From a virus: a stretch of DNA of 31,384 nucleotides. The stretch covers positions 1-31,384 of IMG/VR virus record IMGVR_UViG_3300027754_000297. One strand, 5' to 3'. Positions 6,504-15,802 of this stretch are shown here, piece by piece; the stretch's first letter is position 1, and the number at the start of each line of letters is the position of its first letter. The translations under genes were made by a program, and so were the position numbers. The notes below the pieces were generated by a model. The model was not told the DNA's origin. It saw only the letters and a list, made by a program, of their open reading frames with translations, and made no database searches.

Positions 6504-7726
6504 TGGCAATAACGATATTACAACAGCCTTTAGACTATTCACCGGTTTATAACGACATCAACTTTGTATGTAGTTCAACCAATGTGGCGCAACCTAACTT
6601 TAACTTTATCTTTGATGTTAAGATAAATGGAACGGTAGTTAGCAGGCATAGGATACCAGCAAGGCCCGATAATAACTATGGGTTGTTCAATGCAAAAAGG
6701 ATTGCAGAAAACTATTTGACGCAAAATTTTCCTTATAATCTTATAACTGTTAATGTATCTAGTAGTTTAATATTATTGCTAGTTGTTGAAGTTGGTGAGG
6801 AGTACGGGGCAACACCTACCATTTACCCAACGTTAAGTGCAAGCGGAAATAAATATCTTTGGATAGCTTCACTTGATGCGCCTGAATGGGTTGATTATAC
6901 AGTAACTAAGTATCGGTTGATGACTAGTCAACTAGCCATAAGCCAACTATTGACTAACAACGCAAACAATAAAATTAAACTTACTGAGAAAGCATATCTA
7001 AGTGCTTTGGTTGGTGAGACAAACGCTGTTCAAAATTTCCAAGTTAGGGCCTATGATTCAAGTAATAATTTGATAAAAAATACTTACATAACAAATCCAT
7101 TTGCCACAATTACGACAACAAATACAAGGTTGGTTAACGTTCCATCAGGGCCAAGTAATTTAAATCAAATCATTAACGCAAACTTAGATGCAAGTACACA
7201 ACATCAAGGGGATATTATACCGTCAAACTCTGCATGGTATGAGATAACAACACGCGGGACAAGTGCCTCTAGTTTACCAGTTGTTTACACAATAAATACC
7301 ACTTGCACCAAGTATGATTCAAAGAGAATATATTTCTTAAATAAGTTAGGGGCTTATGATGCTTTTACATTTGATTTGGTAAGCAGAGAAAACAACGCCA
7401 TTGAAAGAAAACAATATAGAAGAAATCTAGGGGCTTTTAGTGGAAGCAGTTATATTTATAGTGATTTACAACGTAGTAACATTATCTATGATACACAAGT
7501 AAAAGAAACGATGGTGTTAAATAGCAATTGGATAACAGAACTAGAATCTGCATGGCTTGAAGAGTTGCTAACCTCACCGATAACATACATGGAAACAACA
7601 GATGGGATCGAGGTTGTTAATGTTACTGATTCAAACTATGAGGTAAGAAAAATAGTTAACGACAAGTTGTTTAATTTGCAAATCACTATTGAAAAATCAT
7701 ATTTAAAAAATAGACAACGTGGTTAG
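6503..7726 (+). CDS. Putative tail structural protein (Bacteroidota-phage type)
   Basis: 407 aa, beta-rich with no transmembrane segment. The start (ITILQQPLDYSPVYNDI, then VCSSTNVAQPNFNFIFDV) is a signature I recognise from conserved structural proteins in Bacteroidota phage tail operons; their biochemical role is not established. It lies between the gp10-like gene and the large tail-tip-like gene, and the next start is inside its last codons. The context suggests part of the distal tail or an adhesion device. Confidence 0.6.
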   Translation: MAITILQQPLDYSPVYNDINFVCSSTNVAQPNFNFIFDVKINGTVVSRHRIPARPDNNYGLFNAKRIAENYLTQNFPYNLITVNVSSSLILLLVVEVGEEYGATPTIYPTLSASGNKYLWIASLDAPEWVDYTVTKYRLMTSQLAISQLLTNNANNKIKLTEKAYLSALVGETNAVQNFQVRAYDSSNNLIKNTYITNPFATITTTNTRLVNVPSGPSNLNQIINANLDASTQHQGDIIPSNSAWYEITTRGTSASSLPVVYTINTTCTKYDSKRIYFLNKLGAYDAFTFDLVSRENNAIERKQYRRNLGAFSGSSYIYSDLQRSNIIYDTQVKETMVLNSNWITELESAWLEELLTSPITYMETTDGIEVVNVTDSNYEVRKIVNDKLFNLQITIEKSYLKNRQRG

Positions 7727-10049
7727 TATCTTTGTAAATAATCAATCAATAGATTTATTAGAAAATGTAAGCATTCCAATTACTTACAGCATTGCGGATA
7801 TTAGGAATCCTGAACAGAGGCAAGGTACATTCACCAAGACTATTTCAATCCCTGGTACTAAGACAAATAATAAACTGTTTAGCCATATATTTAAAATATC
7901 AAAATTATCTATATCAACAGATTTTAACCCGGCATTAAAAGCCGATTGTTTGATATTAGAAGATTCAATTGAAATATTAAGAGGTAGTTTAAGATTGTTG
8001 GATATTAGCTATCAGGAAAATGGGGAGATAATATATAATTGCGTGGCATTCGGTGAAACTAGTGATTTGTTTTTTAGTATCAACAACGACAAGTTAACAG
8101 ATTTAGATTTGTCTGCTTATAACCATTTATGGACAAAAAATAGTGTTGAGAATTCCTGGAGTGCTACTCGTGGCATTGGGTATATTTACCCAATGATTGA
8201 CTACGGTACTAATGATGACTTGACATTGAGTAGATGGGCCATTAAGGATTTTTTTCCAGCAATTTATGTAAAACAATATTTAGATTCAATATTTTCAAAG
8301 GCTGGATTTACTTATACTTCTGCATTTTTTAACAGCGCATTTTTTAAAACGCTGATAGTTCCTTTTAATAAGCAAAATTTAAAATTATCGGCAGCAGATA
8401 TATTAAATAGGTCCGCATCTGTTAAGATGTTGGGAGCTACTACCTTAGATAGCACTACTTTGCAGTTTGCATCTAATGTAAGACAAGGCATAAGCCAACA
8501 AACATATAATAATTGGGGATGGAATGAAGAGGTAAGCGATCCTAACAATAACTTTATAAGTACGGGATTTACTGCTCCAGTTAACGGATGGTATAATCTT
8601 GATATTTTTTTCAATGCCAATTCTTGGAATGTTTTAACCTATCCAACGGGTACGAGTGCAACAAACGATAGGTATTATAATATGGCTATTGATGTCGTTA
8701 ATATTAATACGGGTTTAAAATTAGTTCAAAACTTTACAGTAAGAGAGCAAAGGATTTCAGATAGTTTAAATGTAATTAATCCATGCCAAAATAAAATATA
8801 CCTTGCAGCTGGCCATGTAATAAAAGTAAATTTGATAATTACTCAAACATTTACTTACACTACTAATATAGTTGGCGCTTCACCTGGAGCTTGCCGATTA
8901 GTAGTAGATTCAGCATCTTACTTTAGGGTAACGGCACAAGAGCAATTATCAGAAAATTCACCTATTCCGATTAAATCGGTTATTCCTGAGAATGTATTAT
9001 GTAAGGATTTTATAAGTGGCTTGATTAAAATGTTTAATCTTTACATAGAGCCTGATAAAGCCAACGCAAAGAATCTAATTATCAAAACAAGGGATACGTT
9101 TTATTCGGATGAAACTAATATTCTAGACTGGACCGATAAAGTTAATTACAACGTGCCTTGGAAAATAACGCCTTTGGGGGAGTTGGACTTTAAAAGGTTG
9201 ATCTTTAGATATAAAGATGACCAAGATAAATATAATAAACGTTATAGAAATAGTTATTTGGAGCCTTATGGCACTAAAAATGTAATTGTAGGTAACGACT
9301 TTTTGACAAATGACAAGATTGTTGAGCCATTATTTAGCGCCACGCCAAGTTATAGACCTGATTTAAAGTCTATAAGTAAACGAATTTATCCGATTATTGT
9401 CAGTGATACAGAGCAAACAACGGGAAGTAATATAAGAATATTGCAATATCCAGGCCCTAAGTTTACCGACTTATGGACTTTAACGAGTGATTCAGGCACG
9501 ACATATACTTTTAATAACTACCCTTATGCTGGCATGGTTAACGATGCGGACAATCCAACATACGATATAGCCTTTGATGTTCCAAAAGATATATATTGGA
9601 GCATGAACGCTAATAATTATACCAATAACAATCTTTATAATGCTTATTATTCTAAAATGATAAGTGAGATTGTAGATCAAGATAGCAAGCTAATTGAAGT
9701 TGAGGTTTTATTAACGGCCCAAGATTTATTTAATATCAATTTTGCAAAAAAGATATTTATTAATAACAACTATTATATTTTAAACAAAATAATAGACGCC
9801 GACAGAACACAAACCAATTTAACAAGGGTTGAGTTATTAAAGTTAAAAGCTGGGGTTTCTTTTACAGCGAGTACGGGAGTAACCAATAACTTTAACAATG
9901 TAGCATCAACAACGCCAAGGGTTGACGGAGGTTTAAATATAGTAGGTAGTAGTTTAAATGGAAGTCCCGCAATTATCGAGGGTGGCAAAAATGAAGTAAG
10001 AAGTATTAGCGCAACAAGTGAAATATTAATCGTAAACGGAGGTAATTAA
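7719..10049 (+). CDS. Large putative tail-tip/distal tail protein
   Basis: 776 aa, starting at a GTG that overlaps the end of the previous gene by 8 bp; no ATG upstream would keep the conserved N-terminus. Residues 2-55 (FVNNQSIDLLENVSIPITYSI ... TFTKTISIPGTKTNN) match a pattern common to large tail proteins of Bacteroidota phages and look like the N-terminal domain that docks on the tail tube. The rest is rich in beta strands, Asn, Thr and Tyr. The C-terminus turns Gly/Asn/Thr-rich (about 730-776), suggesting a flexible or collagen-poor tip. Likely role: tail tip and host contact ahead of the tape measure gene. The ends of this family are variable. Confidence 0.6.
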   Translation: MVSIFVNNQSIDLLENVSIPITYSIADIRNPEQRQGTFTKTISIPGTKTNNKLFSHIFKISKLSISTDFNPALKADCLILEDSIEILRGSLRLLDISYQENGEIIYNCVAFGETSDLFFSINNDKLTDLDLSAYNHLWTKNSVENSWSATRGIGYIYPMIDYGTNDDLTLSRWAIKDFFPAIYVKQYLDSIFSKAGFTYTSAFFNSAFFKTLIVPFNKQNLKLSAADILNRSASVKMLGATTLDSTTLQFASNVRQGISQQTYNNWGWNEEVSDPNNNFISTGFTAPVNGWYNLDIFFNANSWNVLTYPTGTSATNDRYYNMAIDVVNINTGLKLVQNFTVREQRISDSLNVINPCQNKIYLAAGHVIKVNLIITQTFTYTTNIVGASPGACRLVVDSASYFRVTAQEQLSENSPIPIKSVIPENVLCKDFISGLIKMFNLYIEPDKANAKNLIIKTRDTFYSDETNILDWTDKVNYNVPWKITPLGELDFKRLIFRYKDDQDKYNKRYRNSYLEPYGTKNVIVGNDFLTNDKIVEPLFSATPSYRPDLKSISKRIYPIIVSDTEQTTGSNIRILQYPGPKFTDLWTLTSDSGTTYTFNNYPYAGMVNDADNPTYDIAFDVPKDIYWSMNANNYTNNNLYNAYYSKMISEIVDQDSKLIEVEVLLTAQDLFNINFAKKIFINNNYYILNKIIDADRTQTNLTRVELLKLKAGVSFTASTGVTNNFNNVASTTPRVDGGLNIVGSSLNGSPAIIEGGKNEVRSISATSEILIVNGGN

Positions 10050-10667
10050 ATGAACATATTAGATAGCAGAATATTATTAAAGAGGTCAACAACAGCGGGC
10101 CAATTGCCAACAGTACCTGGAAGTTCAAGCCATACCGATGGAACTTGGATAGCAACAGATATTTATGAGGGTGAGGCTTTCTTAAATGTTACAGATGCAA
10201 GACTTTATACCAGGACTGGCAGTACTATAAAGGAAATAGGTTTGCAGAATAGTTTAGTGGGGACAGTTCAATATGCTACTAGAACATTAACAAGTGCTGA
10301 GATATTAGCTTTAGGAACTACGCCAATAACTTTAGTTGCTGCGCCTGGTGCTGGTAAGGCTATATTTGTTAAGAATGTATACAGTAGAATAAATTATAAT
10401 ACAACTACTTATAGTGATAATATTTTGTATTTAAATATTAATGGTGCTACTGATAATGTTGGTGAATTAAACGCTTTTTTAAAGTCAACAATTACTAAAT
10501 TTTCAAAATTTAATATTTTTAGTGATTTTTTACCTTCAGCAACTAGTACGGGTTTTCTTGAAAATTCAGCTTTAAAAATTAGCTCAAATACTAACCCAAC
10601 AGCAGGAAACAGCACAATTGATTTATTAGTTGAGTATCAAATTTTAGATTTTAATACTATATTTTAA
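10050..10667 (+). CDS. Putative small tail fibre / virion surface protein
   Basis: 205 aa. Residues 9-60 follow the fibre N-terminal pattern LKRSTTAGQLPT ... GEAFLNVTDARLYTRTG, found where tail fibres or decoration proteins start with a GE-x-x-x-N-x-x-D-x-x-L-Y module. The remainder (about 70-205) is beta-rich and resembles a C-terminal head domain. The ATG directly follows the previous stop, and the last base is shared with the tape measure start. The role is inferred. Confidence 0.5.
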   Translation: MNILDSRILLKRSTTAGQLPTVPGSSSHTDGTWIATDIYEGEAFLNVTDARLYTRTGSTIKEIGLQNSLVGTVQYATRTLTSAEILALGTTPITLVAAPGAGKAIFVKNVYSRINYNTTTYSDNILYLNINGATDNVGELNAFLKSTITKFSKFNIFSDFLPSATSTGFLENSALKISSNTNPTAGNSTIDLLVEYQILDFNTIF

Positions 10668-12433
10668 TGGCAGATAAGGTTGTAAGTTTAGAATTTAACG
10701 TTAAAACAGCTGGTGCGGTTACCGAGATTAACAAGGTAACGGAAGCTACCAAGGGGGCCACAACTGCATCAACTCAATATGAAAAGCAGTTAAACGATAT
10801 TAAGAAACAAACCGACGGTGGTGGATTTAAAGAGTTAACAAGGGCCTTAAAAGAATACCAAAACTTGGCATTGCAAGCGGGTGAGAATTCACCAATAGGA
10901 AGGCAAGCATTATCCGAGGCTGGAGAGCTTAAAGACCGGTTAATGGATCTTAAGACTGCCATTAAAACAACTGGACAAGATGGAAGAGCCTTGCAAGCAT
11001 CATTACAGCTTGGCGGTGGTATAGTAGCTGGATTTGGTGCTGTTCAGGGTGTTATGGCCTTAGTTGGTAGTGAATCGGAAGACTTACAAAAAACATTGGT
11101 TAAACTACAAGCTGTTCAAGCTACTTTGGCAAGTGTTGAGGAAATCAGGTCTGTATTAGAGAAAGAATCTGCGTTAAGAATAACTTTAGTAACCTTAGCT
11201 GAAAAGGCAAGGGCAGCGGCCACGGTAGTCGCTACTTATGCCACGTCTGCTAGCACTGTGGCAATGAAGGCTTTTAGGTTAGCTTTGATTGCCACTGGTA
11301 TCGGTGCCTTTGTGGTGGTGTTGGGATTTGTTGCAGAGAAAATGGGTTTGTTTGGCAATGCAACAGACGAAGCTAATGAAAAATTAGAACGCCAAAAAAA
11401 GATAAGGGAGGATTTAGATACACAAGTTGAAAATGATTTAAAGAAAGATTTAGATGTAAGAAAATCAAGACAAAACGGATTAAATGACATTAAGGCAGAG
11501 ATTGATATATTAAAGGCTAAAGGTGCAACAAATACCGAAATATTTTTAGCTGAAAAAAAATTAATCCAAGAACAGTTAAACAACTTAGCTTATGCCAAAG
11601 GTAATAGAGGTAAATTAAATGCTGAAGAATTAGAAGAACAAAGAAAACTTCAAGTTGATAAGTATATATTGAATCTTAAATATATTAAAGATACAGAAGA
11701 AGCAAATAAAACAGCAGCAGAGGCCGCAGAAGCAGAAAGAAACAGATTAAAACTAGAAGCAGATGCTAAAGCAAAACAAGAAGCCGAAGAAAAGTATAGA
11801 CTAGATGGTGAAAGAACACAACAAGAATATGAAACAAGGGCAGAAGCTTTATTTTTATTAAAAAAATTAGATGACCAAGAAAAAGCAGCAAGAGAAGAAA
11901 CAGAAAGATTAAAAATAGAAGCAGACGAAAAAGAACTGCAAAGGCAAAAAGAACTACAAACGGCAAAAGTAAATTTAGCTTTGCAAGGATTTGATTTAAT
12001 AAATCAGTTAGTAAATGATTTTGATAATAATTCTAAAGCATCACAAGAAAGGGCCTTCAAACTTAATAAAACTTTTCAATTAGCTCAGGCTACTATTGAA
12101 GGTTACAGAGGTGTATTAAAAGCTTATGCCGAGGCTCCCGTTGGTTTAAAAATTGCAAGTGCTGCCCTAGCTGCTGGAGTTGCCGCTGCTCAGATAGCTA
12201 AGATTAGTCAAACAAAATTTAACAGCGCACAATTCGATAAAAAAACAGATACAACGACAAACAATTTAAATAATACATTGCCAACAAATACAACAGCGCC
12301 AACGGTTGTGGGAAGTCAATCAACAATACTACAAAACAACCAACCAACAACAATAAAGGCAATAGTTGTAGAATCGGATATATCAATAGTACAGAAAAGG
12401 ATTAATTCAATAAGAGAAACTGCAAGAATATGA
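10667..12433 (+). CDS. Tail tape measure protein
   Basis: 588 aa. The domain order fits a tape measure: an N-terminal helical segment (VVSLEFNVKTAGAVTEINKV), Gly/Ala-rich hydrophobic stretches at about 113-134 and 203-226, then a long charged coiled coil (about 232-460, repeated EAERNRLKLEADAK-type heptads). It ends in an Ala-rich helix (IASAALAAGVAAAQIAKI) and a Thr/Asn tail. Such proteins set tail length and enter the host envelope. At roughly 0.15 nm per residue the tail would be around 85-90 nm, a rule-of-thumb estimate. The stop overlaps the protease start (ATGA). Confidence 0.75.
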   Translation: MADKVVSLEFNVKTAGAVTEINKVTEATKGATTASTQYEKQLNDIKKQTDGGGFKELTRALKEYQNLALQAGENSPIGRQALSEAGELKDRLMDLKTAIKTTGQDGRALQASLQLGGGIVAGFGAVQGVMALVGSESEDLQKTLVKLQAVQATLASVEEIRSVLEKESALRITLVTLAEKARAAATVVATYATSASTVAMKAFRLALIATGIGAFVVVLGFVAEKMGLFGNATDEANEKLERQKKIREDLDTQVENDLKKDLDVRKSRQNGLNDIKAEIDILKAKGATNTEIFLAEKKLIQEQLNNLAYAKGNRGKLNAEELEEQRKLQVDKYILNLKYIKDTEEANKTAAEAAEAERNRLKLEADAKAKQEAEEKYRLDGERTQQEYETRAEALFLLKKLDDQEKAAREETERLKIEADEKELQRQKELQTAKVNLALQGFDLINQLVNDFDNNSKASQERAFKLNKTFQLAQATIEGYRGVLKAYAEAPVGLKIASAALAAGVAAAQIAKISQTKFNSAQFDKKTDTTTNNLNNTLPTNTTAPTVVGSQSTILQNNQPTTIKAIVVESDISIVQKRINSIRETARI

Positions 12434-13008
12434 AACTACCTATTTATAATTTAGAAATAAACGAAGATGACCAAGAAACGGGTGTTAACTTTGTGGCCCT
12501 TGTGGACAGTCCAGCAATAGAGCGCAATTGGGTTGCGTTTAACAAGCAACAAACATTTATTGCAAATCAGGAAAAACAAATAGTATCAGGTCCTTTGATG
12601 GTTGCAGACTTACCGATATATAGACAAGATGCAATATTAGGTGAATATTACGCGGTGTTTACAAAAGATACTATTGAAAAGATAGTAAACAAGTTCTTTA
12701 AATCGGGTATGATACACAACGTTAACTTGATGCACGATTCTTCACAAGTGGTTAACGGTGCCTATATGATTGAATCTTATATTATCAATAGAGATAAAGG
12801 TATTAATCCTCCTATTGGATTTGAAGGCTTAACAGATGGCAGTTGGTTTGGAAGTTTTAAAGTAGAGAACGCAGATATTTGGAAACGAATTAAAGAGGGT
12901 GAGTTTAAAGGCTTTTCAATTGAAGGGGCTTTCGATCATTTATTCTATGTTGACAAGGAGCAAAAACAAATAAATGAAATAATTGATATAATTAAGGCTA
13001 TCGAGTAA
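12430..13008 (+). CDS. Prohead (head maturation) serine protease, XkdF/S78-like
   Basis: 192 aa. The sequence is typical of the Bacteroidota-phage branch of S78-type prohead proteases: ETGVNFVALVDSPAIERNW near the start, VSGPLMVADLPIYR and GEYYAVF in the middle, the VNLMHDSS block (His101 as candidate catalytic His), and FKGFSIEGAF near 156-165 carrying the likely serine. It would cleave scaffold and capsid N-termini during head maturation. It sits between the tape measure and the scaffold-like and capsid genes, as expected for a protease placed just ahead of its substrates. Confidence 0.85.
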   Translation: MKLPIYNLEINEDDQETGVNFVALVDSPAIERNWVAFNKQQTFIANQEKQIVSGPLMVADLPIYRQDAILGEYYAVFTKDTIEKIVNKFFKSGMIHNVNLMHDSSQVVNGAYMIESYIINRDKGINPPIGFEGLTDGSWFGSFKVENADIWKRIKEGEFKGFSIEGAFDHLFYVDKEQKQINEIIDIIKAIE

Positions 13009-13058
13009 AACGGTACATTTTGAATATTAATATATTTTTAATTAAAAACGTTATACAC

Positions 13059-13646
13059 ATGAACTTAAACGAAGCAATAGAGAAATTAAGCGGACTTGTA
13101 AGCAAGTTCAACGCTGAGCCAACAACCGAGCAAACATTTATTGATGCTAAGTTAGTAGATGGAACTATAGTAAGATACGAATCATTAGAGGTTGGATTAC
13201 CTTTAATGGTTATTGATGAGGCTGGTAATGAATTACCCGCTCCCGATGGTGAACATGAATTAGAGGATGGAACTATGCTAACTGTTGAAGGTGGTATTAT
13301 TACCGAAGTAGCTACTAAAACTGAAGAAGCGCCAGAAATGGAAATGCCAATTGAACAACCAATGGCAGCTGTTGAATCAGTAAGCAAGGAGGATTTCGAA
13401 ACATTGAAAACCGAAGTTGACAACCTTAAAACTAGATTTGAAGAGTTTACCAAAACAAATGAAACTTTAACGGCTGATAATGTGGCCCTAAAAGAAATAG
13501 TAAAAGAAACATTTTCAATAGTTGAGAAATTGGCTAAGGTACCTTCAGATAATCCAGTATCGGTTAGATCAAATAATCCTTTCAAAAAATCAATATCAAG
13601 AGAACAAGAATTAGAATCAATTATAAACAAATTTAAAAACAAATAA
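13059..13646 (+). CDS. Putative capsid scaffold protein
   Basis: 195 aa from the ATG at 13059; an in-frame TTG at 13020 adds 13 unlikely residues and is rejected. The first part (about 24-85) has beta-hairpin motifs (KLVDGTIVRYESLEVG, PAPDGEHELEDGTML). A Glu/Pro/Met-rich linker follows, then a coiled coil (about 105-155) and a basic C-terminus ending NKFKNK. A charged, coiled-coil protein between protease and major capsid gene is the normal place for a scaffold, which would be digested by the protease. No sequence family proves it. Confidence 0.65.
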   Translation: MNLNEAIEKLSGLVSKFNAEPTTEQTFIDAKLVDGTIVRYESLEVGLPLMVIDEAGNELPAPDGEHELEDGTMLTVEGGIITEVATKTEEAPEMEMPIEQPMAAVESVSKEDFETLKTEVDNLKTRFEEFTKTNETLTADNVALKEIVKETFSIVEKLAKVPSDNPVSVRSNNPFKKSISREQELESIINKFKNK

Positions 13647-13647
13647 T

Positions 13648-14799
13648 ATGGCATTTTCAGTAGGCACATTAGCTAATTATACGGATGAACAAAGATTTCC
13701 ATTAATTAGAAAAGCAGTTTTATCAGCTAAAACAGCTTCATTATTAACTTTACAAGCTGGCGTTAAATCGGCAGCTGCAATTAACATCTTAGAATCTGAC
13801 GCAGTTTTCCAAGCTGATGGTTGTGGATTTAATGCAAGTGGAACAACTGCTTTAACTCAAAGAGTTATTACAGTAGGTGCGATTAAAGTACAAGAGGCTT
13901 TATGTCCTAAAACTTTAGAAGCTAAATACATTCAAACACAACTTGCTCCAGGATCAATGTATGATTCTATTCCTTTTGAACAAATCTATGCAGAAGAGAA
14001 AGCAGCTCAAATTGCTAAGGCAGTAGAGGTTGCACTTTGGCAAGGTGATTTGGCTAGCGCAACAGCTAACCTTAATAAATTCGATGGACTTTTGAAAGTT
14101 ATTGATGGTGCTTATTCAGCAGCAAACGTTAACGCTCAAAAAATCAGCGGAACTGTTGCAACCACTTCAGGTTCTGCAACTGTAACCGGTACTTCTACCT
14201 TGTTTTCAAGTCAAGTTGTAGCTGGTGATAAATTGGTTATCGGTGCTAACACTTATACCGTATCTGTTGTAACTTCAAATACTGCAATCACTTTAACAGC
14301 TAACGCTGCTGCATCTGTTTCTTTAGTAGTTGCAAAAGTTGTTAAGGCTGCTTCAGATTTCTTTACTACTCCGGTTACTTCTATAACTACTTCAAATGTA
14401 GTTGCAATCATTGACGCTGTTTATAAAGCTATTCCGGTTGAAGTTTTAGACAAAGAGGATGCGTTTATTGCTTGTGGAACTGATGTTTTCAGATTATTCA
14501 CGATTGCTTTAAAAACTGCTAATCTTTATCACTACAATGCAGATGCTGTTAACTTTGAATTATTCATTCCAGGTACCAACATTAAACTAGTTGCATTGAA
14601 TGGCCTTAACGGAACTTCAAGAATAATTGCTGGAAGGAAATCAAATATGTTTATGGGTGTAGATTTAATGAATGAGGAAGAAAAATTTGAAATTTTCTTT
14701 GCAAAAGAAGCTGATGAGGTGAGGTTAATGTGCGCATTCAAACTTGGAACTCAGGTTGCTTTCCCTTCTCAAATTGCAAACTTTGAATTAACAGCTTAA
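13648..14799 (+). CDS. Major capsid protein (HK97-type) with an inserted beta domain
   Basis: 383 aa. The length, the Gly/Ala-rich body and the position directly after the scaffold-like gene fit an HK97-fold capsid protein. Residues 1-160 (with the SMYDSIPFEQIYAEEK helix region) and 233-383 would form the A and P domains. Residues about 166-229 (SGTVATTSGSATVTGTSTLF ... LTANAAASVS) are Ser/Thr/Gly-rich with alternating hydrophobics. They look like a separate beta domain inserted between two halves of the fold, probably exposed on the head surface. The C-terminal VAFPSQIANFELTA resembles the end of other Bacteroidota-phage capsid proteins. Confidence 0.85.
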   Translation: MAFSVGTLANYTDEQRFPLIRKAVLSAKTASLLTLQAGVKSAAAINILESDAVFQADGCGFNASGTTALTQRVITVGAIKVQEALCPKTLEAKYIQTQLAPGSMYDSIPFEQIYAEEKAAQIAKAVEVALWQGDLASATANLNKFDGLLKVIDGAYSAANVNAQKISGTVATTSGSATVTGTSTLFSSQVVAGDKLVIGANTYTVSVVTSNTAITLTANAAASVSLVVAKVVKAASDFFTTPVTSITTSNVVAIIDAVYKAIPVEVLDKEDAFIACGTDVFRLFTIALKTANLYHYNADAVNFELFIPGTNIKLVALNGLNGTSRIIAGRKSNMFMGVDLMNEEEKFEIFFAKEADEVRLMCAFKLGTQVAFPSQIANFELTA

Positions 14800-14808
14800 T
14801 ACTAACTT

Positions 14809-14833
14809 AAGAGGGGGCTAAATACCTCCTCTT
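14809..14833 (+). terminator. Hairpin after capsid gene
   Basis: Bases 14809-14817 pair with 14825-14833 (nine pairs, one G-U) around a 7-base loop, starting 10 bp after the capsid stop. It is not followed by a good T-run (TTTAT at most). It may therefore be a weak or read-through terminator, or an mRNA-stabilising hairpin that lets the capsid message accumulate above downstream genes. Confidence 0.5.
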
Positions 14834-14850
14834 TATAAAACTTATAAATT

Positions 14851-15372
14851 ATGGCATGTGCATTAACGGCTGGTAGGGCCTTAGATTGTCGTGATTCAGT
14901 TGGAGGTATTAAAAGACTTTTAATCACTGAATTAGCGAACAAAGCTACATTAACAACAACATCAGGAGCTATTTCCGCATTTACCTTAGCTACTGGAAAA
15001 CAGTTTTGGTCTTATGAACAAGTTAAAGAAACTTCAAACTTTTCTGAATCAATTTTAGCTTCGGTTGAAAATGGGACTTTAGCTTATGAAACTACTTTAA
15101 CAGCTATCTTTAACAAGGGAGAAACTGCTACAAGAAACCAAATTAGGCTTTTAGCTCAAAACAGATTGATGGTAATTGCAGAGGATAGAAACGGTAAATA
15201 TTGGTTGTTAGGTGAGGCAAACGGTGCTGAACTTACAGCTGGTAATTATAATTCTGGAACTGCAATGGGAGATCGTAACGGATATGAATTAACGCTAGTT
15301 GCAAAAGAAGTTGAGCCAATGAAAGAGGTTGCAAGCGGTTTAATTGCTGCTTTAACTGCACCAGCGGTTTAA
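14851..15372 (+). CDS. Putative major tail tube protein
   Basis: 173 aa, beta-rich. The N-terminus MACALTAGRALDCRDSVGGI is a signature I know from virion proteins following the capsid gene in Bacteroidota phages. The middle has alternating strands (FWSYEQVKETSNFSES) and the later NGKYWLLGEANGAEL segment is tail-tube-like. Its own hairpin/terminator pair (upstream at 14809, downstream at 15396) fits a highly expressed structural gene. A head decoration protein is the main alternative. Confidence 0.55.
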   Translation: MACALTAGRALDCRDSVGGIKRLLITELANKATLTTTSGAISAFTLATGKQFWSYEQVKETSNFSESILASVENGTLAYETTLTAIFNKGETATRNQIRLLAQNRLMVIAEDRNGKYWLLGEANGAELTAGNYNSGTAMGDRNGYELTLVAKEVEPMKEVASGLIAALTAPAV

Positions 15373-15395
15373 TTATTTTAATAATATTTTTAAAG

Positions 15396-15426
15396 CCATA
15401 ACATCTAATAGGTGTTATGGTTTTTT
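15396..15426 (+). terminator. Rho-independent terminator after tail tube gene
   Basis: A 10-bp stem (15396-15405 with 15411-15420, one G-U pair) around the loop TAATA is followed by six T. It lies 24 bp after the stop codon and just before a promoter-like sequence, dividing the virion operon. Confidence 0.85.
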
Positions 15427-15427
15427 G

Positions 15428-15457
15428 TTTGGTACAAAATACTTAATTTTATATTTA
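15428..15457 (+). promoter_or_regulatory. Candidate Bacteroidota-type promoter
   Basis: TTTG at 15428-15431, then 18 bp, then TATATTTA at 15450-15457, one base off the TAnnTTTG -7 consensus. It sits between a terminator and the next start codon (15474), where a promoter is expected. Confidence 0.5.
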
Positions 15458-15473
15458 TTAATAAAAACAAGTT

Positions 15474-15626
15474 ATGAAAATAAAGCCTGAATTTATTGGA
15501 GCGGTTATTTATAACCAAAATTTAGATTTAAATATTGAGGTTAAAGAATCTAATATAGAACTATTAAAGTCTTTAGGTATCAATTATATATTTGAAATTG
15601 AAGAGCAACAACCAAAGAAAAAATGA
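15474..15626 (+). CDS. Small connector-region protein, copy 1 of a paralogous pair
   Basis: 50 aa, short, with a basic C-terminus (PKKK). The opening MKIKPEFIG, the central N-I-E-L-L-K-S-L-G run and the YIFEI stretch line up with the product of the next gene, so the two look like duplicates. The stop overlaps the next start (ATGA). Small proteins of this sort occur between capsid and portal or connector genes in Bacteroidota phages. The function is unknown. Confidence 0.7.
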   Translation: MKIKPEFIGAVIYNQNLDLNIEVKESNIELLKSLGINYIFEIEEQQPKKK

Positions 15627-15802
15627 AGTTAAAAGCGGAATTTATCGGAAAAGATATGTTTAGCCAAGAGTTAAATAGAATCGTATTAATAAGTGAGGAA
15701 AATATACCATTATTTAAAGAACATGGTTATGATTTTCTTTTTGAATTAGCAATAAAACCTAAAAAAGCAAAAGTTGATAAAGCTGATAAAAAATCAAAGT
15801 AA
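15623..15802 (+). CDS. Small connector-region protein, copy 2 of a paralogous pair
   Basis: 59 aa. It begins MKLKAEFIGKDMFS, has a central ENIPLFKEHGYDFLFEL segment that aligns with the previous product, and ends in a lysine-rich tail. It overlaps the previous gene by 4 bp and the next by 29 bp. The function is unknown. The similarity to its neighbour and the coupled arrangement argue that the gene is real. Confidence 0.7.
   Translation: MKLKAEFIGKDMFSQELNRIVLISEENIPLFKEHGYDFLFELAIKPKKAKVDKADKKSK

Noticed and set aside
11236-11583. Minus-strand ORF of 115 codons opposite the tape measure
   Set aside because: It mirrors the repetitive coiled-coil coding sequence of the + strand gene and has no motif of its own.
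13051-13059. DnaA box-like TTATACACA just before the scaffold start
   Set aside because: A single 9-base match is expected by chance in an AT-rich genome of this size. No second box or AT-rich cluster is nearby.
12998-13669. Long minus-strand ORF (223 codons) opposite the scaffold-like gene
   Set aside because: It lies against a well-supported + strand gene with normal codon use and conserved-looking motifs. Its product is low-complexity and Ser/Asn-rich without motifs. Every other gene in the window is on the + strand.
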